A stretch of DNA of 17,919 bases from Flavobacterium sp. GTDB taxonomy: Bacteria; Bacteroidota; Bacteroidia; Flavobacteriales; Flavobacteriaceae. Of this stretch, positions 1 through 7,169 are shown one piece after another. The DNA is taken from positions 1 through 17,919 of the forward strand of contig JAHRWO010000134.1 in NCBI GenBank assembly GCA_019105125.1. Reading direction: 5' to 3'. The translations under genes were made by a program, and so were the position numbers. Each line of letters begins with the position of its first letter. Positions within the stretch are counted from its first letter, which is position 1. The notes beneath the pieces were generated by a model that was not told the DNA's origin, did no database searches, and saw nothing but the letters and a program-made list of their open reading frames with translations.

Positions 1-1874
1 ACTTTAAAATGTATAAAAAGTCGGTGCGCGAACCAAGAAAATTTTGGGATCGTATTGCCGATGAGAATTTTACTTGGTATCAAAAATGGGACAAAGTTTT
101 CGAATTTGATATGCAAGAAGCGGAATTCAAATGGTTTTTAAACGCGAAAGTAAACATTACTAAAAACTGTATCGACAGACATTTAGCAAAACGTGGTGAT
201 AAAACGGCCCTTATTTTTGAACCAAATGATCCTAGCGAAGCAGCACAACATATTTCGTACAACGAATTATATGTTAGAGTTTCAAAATTAGCAAACGTAC
301 TTCGTGAGCAAGGCATCAAAAAAGGGGATAGAGTTTGTATTTATTTGCCAATGATTCCAGAATTAGCTGTAGCTATTTTAGCTTGTGCTAGAATTGGAGC
401 AATACATTCAGTTGTATTTGCTGGATTTTCTTCTTCTGCCGTTGCAGCTCGTATTAATGATAGCGAATGTAAGATGGTCATTACTTCAGATGGAAGTTAC
501 CGCGGAAATAAAGCTATCGATTTAAAAGGAATTGTAGACGAAGCTTTAGAGAAATGTCCAAGTGTTGAAACTGTTTTGGTTGTTAAGAGAACCAATACAG
601 AAGTTAAAATGAAAGAAGGAAGAGATTTGTGGTTACAACCTTTAATGGATGCTGCTGTTGGAAACAATGTAGCTGAAATTATGGATGCAGAAGATCCTTT
701 ATTTATTTTGTATACTTCTGGTTCAACTGGAAAACCAAAAGGAATGGTTCATTCGACAGCAGGTTATATGGTTTACACCGCTTACACTTTTAAAAATGTA
801 TTCAATTATGAAGAAAATGATGTTTATTGGTGTACGGCTGATATAGGTTGGATTACAGGTCACTCTTATATTTTATATGGTCCGCTTTTAAATGGAGCCA
901 CCACTGTAATTTTTGAAGGTGTTCCATCTTATCCTGATTTCAGTAGATTTTGGGAAGTGATTGAAAAACATAATATTACGCAGTTTTATACAGCACCAAC
1001 CGCTATTCGTGCTTTAGCAAAAGAAAGTATCGATTATGTGCAAAGATTCCCATTAAGTTCTTTAAAAGTTATTGGTTCTGTAGGTGAGCCAATTAATGAA
1101 GAAGCTTGGCATTGGTATAACGACCACGTAGGAGGGAAGCGTTGTCCATTAGTAGATACATGGTGGCAAACTGAAACGGGAGGAATTATGATTTCGCCGA
1201 TTCCATTCGTAACTCCTACAAAACCTACTTATGCCTCATTACCATTACCTGGAATTCAGCCTGTTTTAATGGATGAATTACGTAATGAAATTGAAGGAAA
1301 TCAAGTAACAGGTGCTTTATGTGTTAAATTCCCTTGGCCTTCAATGGCAAGAACGATTTGGGGCGATCACCAACGTTATAAAGAAACGTATTTCACTGCA
1401 TTTCCTGGTAAATATTTCACGGGTGATGGTGCTTTACGCGATGAAGTCGGGTATTACAGAATTACGGGTAGAGTAGATGATGTTATCATTGTTTCTGGAC
1501 ATAATTTAGGAACAGCTCCAATTGAAGATGCTATCAACGAACACCCAGCGGTTGCAGAAAGTGCAATTGTAGGATTCCCTCATGATATAAAAGGAAATGC
1601 TCTTTACGGTTTCATTATTTTGAAAGAAACAGGAGAAGGTCGTGATAGAACCAACTTAGCAAAAGAGATTAATCAGTTAATTTCAGATCAAATTGGTCCA
1701 ATTGCCAAGTTAGATAAAATACAATTTGTGAGTGGATTACCAAAAACACGTTCAGGTAAAATCATGAGAAGAATATTAAGAAAGATTGCTGAAGGAGACT
1801 TCTCTAATTTTGGAGATATCTCTACTTTACTAAATCCTGAAATAGTGGAAGAAATTAAAAACGGCAAGCTCTAG
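1..1874 (+). CDS. acs: Acetyl-CoA synthetase (AMP-forming), 5' end outside window
   Basis: Activates acetate with ATP and CoA to acetyl-CoA, AMP and pyrophosphate in the cytosol. The frame is open from the first complete codon at position 3, giving 623 residues in the window. Family members have about 635-650 residues, and the sequence before the first ATG (position 9) already reads in frame, so the true start probably lies about 15-25 codons upstream and ATG 9 is internal. Counting from that ATG, the adenylate-forming P-loop TSGSTGKPKG is at 236-245, the WWQTETGG motif at 385-392, the hinge region GRVDDVIIVSGH follows, and the C-terminal SGK lysine is residue 584 (codon 1758-1760). That lysine is the one reversibly acetylated in characterised Acs proteins. 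All core motifs are intact. The gene ends at a strong hairpin terminator and converges on the exonuclease/DUF294 operon. The promoter is not visible. Confidence 0.96.
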   Translation, partial: FKMYKKSVREPRKFWDRIADENFTWYQKWDKVFEFDMQEAEFKWFLNAKVNITKNCIDRHLAKRGDKTALIFEPNDPSEAAQHISYNELYVRVSKLANVLREQGIKKGDRVCIYLPMIPELAVAILACARIGAIHSVVFAGFSSSAVAARINDSECKMVITSDGSYRGNKAIDLKGIVDEALEKCPSVETVLVVKRTNTEVKMKEGRDLWLQPLMDAAVGNNVAEIMDAEDPLFILYTSGSTGKPKGMVHSTAGYMVYTAYTFKNVFNYEENDVYWCTADIGWITGHSYILYGPLLNGATTVIFEGVPSYPDFSRFWEVIEKHNITQFYTAPTAIRALAKESIDYVQRFPLSSLKVIGSVGEPINEEAWHWYNDHVGGKRCPLVDTWWQTETGGIMISPIPFVTPTKPTYASLPLPGIQPVLMDELRNEIEGNQVTGALCVKFPWPSMARTIWGDHQRYKETYFTAFPGKYFTGDGALRDEVGYYRITGRVDDVIIVSGHNLGTAPIEDAINEHPAVAESAIVGFPHDIKGNALYGFIILKETGEGRDRTNLAKEINQLISDQIGPIAKLDKIQFVSGLPKTRSGKIMRRILRKIAEGDFSNFGDISTLLNPEIVEEIKNGKL

Positions 1875-1896
1875 TTTTTTAGTTTTATTGGTTAAG

Positions 1897-1929
1897 AAAC
1901 TGCTTCAGAAATGGAGCAGTTTTTTTTTT
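1897..1929 (+). terminator. Rho-independent terminator of acs
   Basis: An 8-bp perfect stem (AAACTGCT 1897-1904 with AGCAGTTT 1915-1922), extendable by a G-T and a C-G pair, is followed by a run of ten T (1920-1929). It lies 22 bases after the acs stop. Its T-run overlaps the stop codon of the convergent exonuclease gene (1928-1930). Read on the minus strand the stem is followed by a weaker T-rich stretch, so it may act in both directions. Confidence 0.88.
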
Positions 1930-2536
1930 AAATTTCTAATTTCTTCTTCAATTTTAAGAAAAGTAATGCGGTAATAAATGCATCACCACTTGCTGTATGT
2001 CGGTCTGATTTTTTGATTTTGTAAATATCACACAATTCATCTAATGATGTATGTTGTTCGTATGGTAAATATTTCAACTTTTGATACATTACATCGGTAT
2101 CCATTGCCTGATTTTTCAAGGTTCCAACATTTAATCTGTCTAACGCTTGATTTATCATTTCAATGTCAAAATCGACGTGATGCCCTACCAAAGTAGCATC
2201 TTTAATAAATTCCAAAAAACGAATTACGGCTTCCGCTTCGACAATTTTTTCTTCTTTTCCTTCTTTTAAAATCCCATGAATTGGAACTGATTCGGGTTTA
2301 AAGATATCTTGTTGGAGAAAAACTTCCATAAAATCACCTACTATTATTTGGTTGTTTTGAATGGCAACAGCACCAATAGATAGAATTCTATCAGATTTGT
2401 AATCCAAACCTGTAGTTTCACAATCAAATACAACATATCGCTTGTCTGAAGTTTGATTTGACTCAAAATATGACAAATACGTTTCCCAAAATTTAGGATA
2501 ATCTTTTACTATTTTTTTAAACCAATTGAACTTCAT
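1928..2536 (-). CDS. DnaQ-like DEDDh 3'-5' exonuclease
   Basis: A 202-residue protein with the three exonuclease motifs of the DNA polymerase III epsilon superfamily: Exo I FDCETTG with D38 and E40, Exo II GHHVDFD with D124, and Exo III HTASGD with H180 and D185. The complete DEDDh set predicts an active two-metal 3'-5' exonuclease; the substrate (DNA, RNA or a small nucleotide) cannot be read from sequence. A short basic and aromatic N-terminal stretch (residues 1-33) precedes the fold. There is no polymerase, PHP or GIY-YIG domain, so this is a stand-alone exonuclease and not necessarily the replicative proofreader. Its ATG begins one base after the stop codon of the upstream DUF294 gene on the same strand, so the two form an operon and are probably translationally coupled. 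It converges on acs. The same exonuclease/DUF294 pair occurs beside acetate genes in proteobacteria (from memory), suggesting a shared function. Confidence 0.93.
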   Translation of the reverse strand: MKFNWFKKIVKDYPKFWETYLSYFESNQTSDKRYVVFDCETTGLDYKSDRILSIGAVAIQNNQIIVGDFMEVFLQQDIFKPESVPIHGILKEGKEEKIVEAEAVIRFLEFIKDATLVGHHVDFDIEMINQALDRLNVGTLKNQAMDTDVMYQKLKYLPYEQHTSLDELCDIYKIKKSDRHTASGDAFITALLFLKLKKKLEI

Positions 2537-2537
2537 A

Positions 2538-4457
2538 TTAGGTAAAATAAGTTAATTGGAACCGGTTTTTAATTAATTCTTGAATATCGTTTATCGGTTG
2601 AAAATCGTTTTTAAGTTTTACTTTATATAATTTAGATAACTCGCTTAAATTCAAATACCTACCATCATTTTCATTTTTCAATCCTTCTTCCGTTCTAAAC
2701 TTTAATAATTCGGCAAACGCATCGGCACAAGCTTCATAAATAGGAGCATTTTGCGGTTCTAATTCCGCTAGTTTGGAATACCTAGATATGGTGTTAGAAA
2801 CGTTCTTAATTCTTTTACTTAATGATAAAATTCGAGCGGCATCAATTAAAGGCATTAAAGCTCTTCCTTTCAAATCAAATGTATCTTTGTGTTCGCCATC
2901 GCTTTCCACTAAAAACTGACGGAAAAACCCTAACGGTGGTGGATTTTTCAAAGCATCCGCTCCTAAATAAGCAAAAAACAATTGATTATCATTCGTTTCT
3001 TCTTGAATTGTATTGCTAATCGCGTCAACTAAATCTTCGTTTCCGTAAACAAAATCATAATCAAAGAAAATTGTACACATTAAAATTCCTTTTTCGCCAG
3101 GTGAGTTAATCCAACCTTTGAATTGTTGTTGCCAATCGTTCACTGATTTACACCATAATGGATTGCTTGCCATCATTTCGGCAGGACAATATTCGTACCC
3201 AACTTTATTCAAGGTTTTCGTTACTTTTTCAGCTAATTCCAGAAAATATTTTTTTACTACATTATATTTTTCTTCAGGAACATCTTCAAATACAATAGCA
3301 TTATCTTGATCGGTAAGTAAAAGCTGTTCTTTTCTACCTTGACTTCCCATATTCATCCAAGCAAATTGGGCTGGAGGAGGAGTTCCTATTTTTTCAATGG
3401 CTAATTCAATAGCACGTTTTGTTATCGCCAAATTAATCTCACCAACAATTGACGTTATATGATTAATAGGTACGTTTTTATCAAGCGAATGTTGGATTAA
3501 ATCAGTTAATTTTTCTCTAACTTCTTTTAAATCAGCTGATTTTTGAGCGCGTTTTGATTGTTTTAAAAGAACTCCAGGATTATTTGCTTGCGCTACAACA
3601 ATGTCGTGTTCTGTTATAATTCCCGTGATTTCTGAATCATTTGTACCATCCTTTGTTACACATAAATGCGAGACATTATGTTTTAGCATCATGATTTGGG
3701 CTTCGGCGATAGAAAGATTGTCAGCAACCGTAATTACAGGAGAAGACATGATTTTATCGATGGTTACGTCTATTGAATAAAGTCCGGTTGCTATTTTTGA
3801 ACGCAAGTCCTTATCTGTAACTATTCCAATAGGTTTGCGATTTTCGTGAATAATCATACTACCAATTTTACTACTTGCCATTGTTTGAGCAACAAATTTT
3901 ACAATATCTGTAGGGGAAGCAGTAATCGGATTTTGAGTGTATTTTATGGGTTGGTAATATTGAATTTCTGCATTTTGATCGTTATAAATCACATTTTCAG
4001 AAACCAACTTTCCTTTGTTATTTTTATCGTATGGATTTCTTGTATTAGAAGCAAAACTTTCAAGAAGAAAACTCAAAACTTCAGGATTTGCCACAACATA
4101 AGGTTTAAATGTTTCTATGGGAATGGCATAAACAATACTTTCTTCGCGAGCTTTAGCCGTCATTAAATAGTTGTTTTTTGCAAAGAAAGGGCGTAATCCT
4201 AAAATATCACCTTCGTCACATTTATCAATCAAAACATCATCAGTATCAGAAGTTACAGATAGTCCAATTGCGCCAGACGCTACCACATAAAAAAAAGTAT
4301 GTGTAGAATCGTTAATTTTAAATAAAGTTTGATTTTTTTCTAAATATAGTACCTGACAGGATTTTGAAATTTCTAAAAGTTTAAGATATTCCAAACTTGA
4401 AAAAGGAGGATAATGTTTCAAAAAATCGGTAATACGTTCAGCAATAGGGTTTTTCAT
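2538..4457 (-). CDS. cNMP-like/CBS/DUF294 nucleotidyltransferase-like protein
   Basis: A 639-residue cytosolic protein with four parts: a cyclic-nucleotide-binding-like domain (about 15-125), a CBS pair (about 172-225 and 233-290), a DUF294 nucleotidyltransferase-like domain (about 310-450) and the DUF294 C-terminal helical domain (about 480-639). The nucleotidyltransferase signature GSQGRKEQ is at 371-378 and the metal-binding TDQD at 382-385 (D383, D385), the arrangement seen in GlnD-type uridylyltransferases. In the cNMP-like domain the phosphate-binding loop is atypical: GDILGLRPFF replaces the usual GE-ALL core, and Tyr97 aligns with the arginine that normally contacts the cyclic phosphate, so the ligand may not be cAMP or cGMP. 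CBS pairs usually sense adenine nucleotides. It is the first gene of a two-gene operon with the exonuclease. A weak TATATTCG -7-like element lies on the minus strand at 4478-4485. Its position beside acs points to control of acetate or nucleotide metabolism, which is inference. Confidence 0.93.
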   Translation of the reverse strand: MKNPIAERITDFLKHYPPFSSLEYLKLLEISKSCQVLYLEKNQTLFKINDSTHTFFYVVASGAIGLSVTSDTDDVLIDKCDEGDILGLRPFFAKNNYLMTAKAREESIVYAIPIETFKPYVVANPEVLSFLLESFASNTRNPYDKNNKGKLVSENVIYNDQNAEIQYYQPIKYTQNPITASPTDIVKFVAQTMASSKIGSMIIHENRKPIGIVTDKDLRSKIATGLYSIDVTIDKIMSSPVITVADNLSIAEAQIMMLKHNVSHLCVTKDGTNDSEITGIITEHDIVVAQANNPGVLLKQSKRAQKSADLKEVREKLTDLIQHSLDKNVPINHITSIVGEINLAITKRAIELAIEKIGTPPPAQFAWMNMGSQGRKEQLLLTDQDNAIVFEDVPEEKYNVVKKYFLELAEKVTKTLNKVGYEYCPAEMMASNPLWCKSVNDWQQQFKGWINSPGEKGILMCTIFFDYDFVYGNEDLVDAISNTIQEETNDNQLFFAYLGADALKNPPPLGFFRQFLVESDGEHKDTFDLKGRALMPLIDAARILSLSKRIKNVSNTISRYSKLAELEPQNAPIYEACADAFAELLKFRTEEGLKNENDGRYLNLSELSKLYKVKLKNDFQPINDIQELIKNRFQLTYFT

Positions 4458-4573
4458 CTATGTTTTAATTATGATAACGAATATACGAAGATTAGTAGAG
4501 TTACAGAAAGAAATAGCAATATTTTCTATTTTACATAATGTATATTATATTTCTAATATAATATTATAAATAC

Positions 4574-4592
4574 TACACAAAACGTTTGTGTA
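4574..4592. promoter_or_regulatory. Candidate operator: 8-bp inverted repeat over -33 box
   Basis: TACACAAA-ACG-TTTGTGTA is a perfect inverted repeat with 8-bp arms and a 3-base spacer. Its right arm starts with the TTTG (4585-4588) that serves as the -33 element of the promoter for the 122-aa gene. A dimeric regulator bound here would block RNA polymerase. The arms contain C and G, so this is less likely to be chance than the pure A/T repeats nearby. No cognate regulator is visible in the window. Confidence 0.5.
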
Positions 4593-4616
4593 AAATTATA
4601 AGAAAGTTTAAGTTTG
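4585..4616 (+). promoter_or_regulatory. Bacteroidota-type promoter for the 122-aa gene
   Basis: TTTG at 4585-4588, a 20-base spacer, then TAAGTTTG at 4609-4616 give an exact match to the TTTG-N19-21-TAnnTTTG promoter of this phylum. The expected transcription start is about 4621-4624, leaving a leader of about 15 bases before the ATG at 4638. Confidence 0.75.
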
Positions 4617-4637
4617 CAAACCTTTATAAGAAGTATC

Positions 4638-5006
4638 ATGGAAAACAGACAAGCCCTTAAACTAATTGAAAAAATTCAGAAAGAATTATTTAAAGATAAT
4701 TTTGAAGTTCCAGAAATCGTAACCGATCTAAAAAAACTTAGAGAAATTTCTTTAGAATTAAATAATCCTGTTCTTACAAAAGCTTTGCGTTTAGCTTATG
4801 AACATTTAGAAAACAATAATGGTTTTTACATTGGAATTCCTGATGACGAACCTGTAGATGTTAAAGATGTTGAAAACCAAGCTAATAATTCAGAAGAAAA
4901 TAATATTGAAAGTTTAAATTACTTCCTTTCTCTGTTAACTGATTTAGATAAGAAGAATAATATGTTAGATTTAAAAGAATACAACAAAGCTTTTTTAGCA
5001 TTTTAA
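4638..5006 (+). CDS. Conserved hypothetical protein, 122 aa
   Basis: I do not recognise a characterised family, although it resembles small flavobacterial hypothetical proteins. The start is set at the ATG giving MENRQALK. A longer version starting with TTG at 4614 would place its start codon inside the -7 promoter element, so it can be dismissed. The protein is soluble, with no signal peptide or membrane segment. Residues 1-68 look helical with alternating charge (LIEKIQKELF, TDLKKLREI). Residues 69-95 form an acidic, Asn/Glu-rich probable linker, and 96-122 another helical stretch ending in AFLAF. It has its own strong promoter overlapped by an inverted repeat, and is followed by a 12-bp-stem terminator, so it is a single-gene transcription unit. 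Divergent from the DUF294 operon. An identical 18-base sequence lies on each side of it. Confidence 0.75.
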   Translation: MENRQALKLIEKIQKELFKDNFEVPEIVTDLKKLREISLELNNPVLTKALRLAYEHLENNNGFYIGIPDDEPVDVKDVENQANNSEENNIESLNYFLSLLTDLDKKNNMLDLKEYNKAFLAF

Positions 5007-5029
5007 TTTTTTTCTATTTTACATAATAT

Positions 5030-5068
5030 AAAATCGGTAAATCCATCCTTTACCGATTTTTTGTTTTT
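5030..5068 (+). terminator. Rho-independent terminator after the 122-aa gene
   Basis: A perfect 12-bp stem (AAAATCGGTAAA 5030-5041 with TTTACCGATTTT 5049-5060) with a 7-base loop is followed by a T-rich tail to about 5068. It lies 23 bases after the stop codon. Confidence 0.9.
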
Positions 5069-5095
5069 ATTAACGAATAACCAATCAATATTAAT

Positions 5096-5103
5096 TAATT
5101 TTG
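5096..5103 (+). promoter_or_regulatory. -7 element for the DUF3817/mscS operon
   Basis: TAATTTTG matches TAnnTTTG exactly and lies 39 bases upstream of the DUF3817 ATG. No good TTTG is found at the expected -33 distance, so this is a weaker call than the promoter at 4585. Confidence 0.4.
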
Positions 5104-5142
5104 TTTTGATATATAAGCAAAATTCTAATTTACTACCACATA

Positions 5143-5424
5143 ATGTTAAAATCTTTTCGTTCTATAGCCTTATTAGAAGGACTTTCAACACTAGCTTTAT
5201 TCTTTTTTGCTATGCCAATGAAATACATAGCTGGTGATCCTATTTATGTAAAAAACATTGGGATGGCTCATGGAATTCTTTTTATATTGTATATTGCATT
5301 TGCAATTTTAATTAAAAATGAACAAAAATGGAATCCAAGAACATTTGCTATTGTATGTTTGGCATCAATTTTTCCATTTGGAACCTTTTATGTTGAGAAA
5401 AAATACCTTAGAAATTCGAAATGA
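5143..5424 (+). CDS. DUF3817 family small membrane protein
   Basis: A 93-residue integral membrane protein with three predicted transmembrane segments (about 8-25, 38-57 and 67-84). It carries the family pattern: an N-terminal LEGLS, MPMKYIAGDP near residues 24-33, and GMAHGILFILY around 40-50. The molecular function of DUF3817 is unknown; members often occur as a domain or neighbour of other membrane proteins. The length is normal for a stand-alone member and the protein looks complete. Its stop codon overlaps the ATG of the next gene by four bases (ATGA at 5421-5424), so it is translationally coupled to the mechanosensitive channel and may share a role in the membrane stress response. That link is inferred from the overlap only. 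A possible -7 element is at 5096-5103. Confidence 0.88.
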   Translation: MLKSFRSIALLEGLSTLALFFFAMPMKYIAGDPIYVKNIGMAHGILFILYIAFAILIKNEQKWNPRTFAIVCLASIFPFGTFYVEKKYLRNSK

Positions 5425-6662
5425 TAATCTTTAACTGGGCATATGATATTTTTAAAAGTTTCGATTTTAGCGATGCACTAGCCTCCTATTTAAATTTGGC
5501 TATAAATCTTGTTATTATTGTTGTAATCACCTACATTCTTGATTATCTCTTTAAGAAACTTTTTATCATTTTTCTAGCTATTGTTGCTACTAAAACACAA
5601 TCTTCATTTGATGATTTTTTGGTAGCCAATAAAACTGCAAAATATCTGGCACATTTAGTTCCACTTCTTTTTATATATAAAACCGTTCCTATTGTTTTAG
5701 AAAACTTTAATTATTGGGAATATCTTTTTGAGAAAGGAATTAAAATCTATATCATTATATTGTCTCTTTGGATTACCCGAAGCGTTTTTAATTCACTACG
5801 AGATTATTTAAAACAAAAACCAAGATTCAGCGATAAACCAATAGACAGCTATATCCAAGTCATCATGCTGTTTTTATGGCTTTTTGGTATTGTTTCTTTT
5901 ATCTTAATTTTATTTGACGTAAGTAAAACTACTTTATTAACTACTTTTGGATCGATTTCAGCAGTTATCATCTTAATTTTTAGAGATACTATATTAGGTT
6001 TTGTAGCAAGTATTTCTGTATCCGTTAATGATATGGTTCGCATTGGAGATTGGATTACAATGGAAAAATTTGGTGCCGATGGAACGATTATCGAAATTAA
6101 TCTATCTACAGTTAAAGTTAGAAATTTTGATAATACAACCACAACTATTCCCACCTATAGCTTGATATCAGATAGCTTTAAGAATTGGCGTGGAATGATT
6201 GATTCTGATGGAAGACGTATTAAAAGATATATTCTTATTAAAGCAAATTCGGTACGATTTATTGAAAATGAAGAATTAGAAAAATTTAAAAAAATTCAAC
6301 ATCTTACCTCCTACATCGAACATCGTCAGTCTGATATCGATAAATTTAATCTTCATAATGGAGTGGACAAAAGTGTTATTGTGAACGGTAGAAATCTTAC
6401 GAATCTAGGGTTATTCAGAAAGTATATTAATCAATATATTCTATCGCATCCTGGTATCAATAAAGATATGCCTTTGATGATCAGACATCTGCAACCTACT
6501 GAAAACGGTATTCCTTTAGAAATCTATTGCTTTTCAAAAGACAAAACATGGATTAATTACGAACACATTATGGCAGATATTTTTGATCATATTATAGCTT
6601 CACTCCCCTATTTTGATTTGGAAGTTTTTGAAGCTATGAGTTCAAAAAATATTAACAATTGA
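5421..6662 (+). CDS. MscS-family mechanosensitive channel, YbdG-like
   Basis: A 413-residue inner-membrane channel protein of the MscS superfamily that would release solutes on hypo-osmotic shock. About five transmembrane segments are visible: 27-55, 72-91, 107-122, 146-165 and the pore-lining segment about 172-200. The pore helix runs into the signature FVASISVSVNDMVRIGDWI, followed by the beta domain with GTIIEINLSTVKVRNFDNT. The downstream NWRGM-DGRRIKR segment, the TNLG-FR-Y block and the overall length match Escherichia coli YbdG (415 aa, MscM-type activity) better than the 286-residue MscS. The C-terminal region to residue 413 forms the cytoplasmic cage. It overlaps the DUF3817 gene by four bases and ends at a hairpin terminator 18 bases after the stop. 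No truncation or missing motif is seen. Confidence 0.93.
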   Translation: MIIFNWAYDIFKSFDFSDALASYLNLAINLVIIVVITYILDYLFKKLFIIFLAIVATKTQSSFDDFLVANKTAKYLAHLVPLLFIYKTVPIVLENFNYWEYLFEKGIKIYIIILSLWITRSVFNSLRDYLKQKPRFSDKPIDSYIQVIMLFLWLFGIVSFILILFDVSKTTLLTTFGSISAVIILIFRDTILGFVASISVSVNDMVRIGDWITMEKFGADGTIIEINLSTVKVRNFDNTTTTIPTYSLISDSFKNWRGMIDSDGRRIKRYILIKANSVRFIENEELEKFKKIQHLTSYIEHRQSDIDKFNLHNGVDKSVIVNGRNLTNLGLFRKYINQYILSHPGINKDMPLMIRHLQPTENGIPLEIYCFSKDKTWINYEHIMADIFDHIIASLPYFDLEVFEAMSSKNINN

Positions 6663-6679
6663 TTTTTAATAACTTATAC

Positions 6680-6710
6680 TAACCTTCAATAAAATGAAGG
6701 TTAATTTTTT
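6680..6710 (+). terminator. Rho-independent terminator after mscS-like gene
   Basis: A 9-bp stem (6680-6688 TAACCTTCA with 6695-6703 TGAAGGTTA) with loop ATAAAA is followed by six T (6705-6710). It separates the DUF3817/channel operon from the 128-aa gene. Confidence 0.85.
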
Positions 6711-6736
6711 TAATTTTAAGTAGCAAATTTTATACA

Positions 6737-7123
6737 ATGAAATCAAAAGAGGAATCACTTCTTGAAATTAGAGGTGCTAGTATTGGAATAATCACAGAAC
6801 ACTCAAGTTCTGAAGAAAAGTTTCAAAATCTGACACTCAGACCCATTTTGAAATTTCAAAACGAATTATTCATTGATGTTTTTAGAAATTACGCTACTAA
6901 ACAGAAAGGTGTTTTTTTTACATTATCGCCTGAAAAAAAAATGCAGTATATTGATAATGCTATTCAACGCGATATTAAGTTTCGAAACTTACTGAAAGGG
7001 ATGGTTATTGGAATGTTCACGCTATCTGAATTAAAAGATTACATTCAAAATTCCTCAAATTTAAATAAGCGAATGATGAATTTACTGACGGAGCGTCTTA
7101 AAAGTCAAATTCAAATCATATAA
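6737..7123 (+). CDS. Conserved flavobacterial protein of unknown function, 128 aa
   Basis: A basic, soluble 128-residue protein. From memory, close relatives are frequent in Flavobacteriaceae and are sometimes labelled glyoxalase in databases, but no glyoxalase metal-ligand pattern or beta-alpha-beta-beta-beta repeat is visible, so I do not adopt that name. Recognisable blocks are an N-terminal IRGASIGIITE (about 11-21), LRPILKFQNELFIDVF (about 34-49), a central helix ending in RDIKFRNLLKGMVIG and a C-terminal amphipathic helix LNKRMMNLLTERLKSQ (about 109-124). There is no signal peptide or membrane segment. It follows a terminator, so it needs its own promoter; TAATTTTA at 6711-6718 matches the -7 element at seven of eight positions. 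It converges on the DUF2461 gene and is closed by a 12-bp hairpin. Confidence 0.8.
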   Translation: MKSKEESLLEIRGASIGIITEHSSSEEKFQNLTLRPILKFQNELFIDVFRNYATKQKGVFFTLSPEKKMQYIDNAIQRDIKFRNLLKGMVIGMFTLSELKDYIQNSSNLNKRMMNLLTERLKSQIQII

Positions 7124-7161
7124 AGTGGCAATGTTTTAGTAACATCAATAACATTGCCACT
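7124..7161. terminator. 12-bp hairpin between convergent genes
   Basis: AGTGGCAATGTT (7124-7135) pairs perfectly with AACATTGCCACT (7150-7161) across a 14-base loop, beginning at the base after the stop codon of the 128-aa gene and ending eight bases before the 3' end of the DUF2461 gene. A shorter alternative hairpin (ATGTT 7131-7135 with AACAT 7141-7145) competes with it. Neither strand has a clean T-run after the stem, so it may be a bidirectional weak terminator or an mRNA-end stabilising structure. Confidence 0.6.
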
Positions 7162-7169
7162 ATAATGAA

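Larger units (their letters stand above)
4522..5027. repeat. 18-bp direct repeats flanking the 122-aa gene
   Basis: TTTTCTATTTTACATAAT occurs identically at 4522-4539 and 5010-5027, in the same orientation, one copy upstream of the promoter and one immediately after the stop codon of the 122-aa gene. The sequence is A/T-rich, so convergence is possible, but an exact 18-mer 488 bases apart is unusual. There is no transposase or target-site signature. Confidence 0.5.

Noticed and set aside
3846..4166. 106-codon open frame on the plus strand inside the DUF294 gene
   Set aside because: Antisense shadow with biased low-complexity composition; the minus-strand frame has clear domains.
4542..4564. 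ATATTATAT-TTCTA-ATATAATAT inverted repeat
   Set aside because: Almost purely A/T in an A/T-rich gap; symmetry of this kind is expected by chance and has no T-run or promoter link.
4614..4637. TTG start adding eight residues to the 122-aa protein
   Set aside because: The TTG is part of the TAAGTTTG -7 element and would lie upstream of the transcription start.
5849..6154. 101-codon open frame on the minus strand inside the channel gene
   Set aside because: Antisense to a well-supported MscS pore region; no recognisable protein features.
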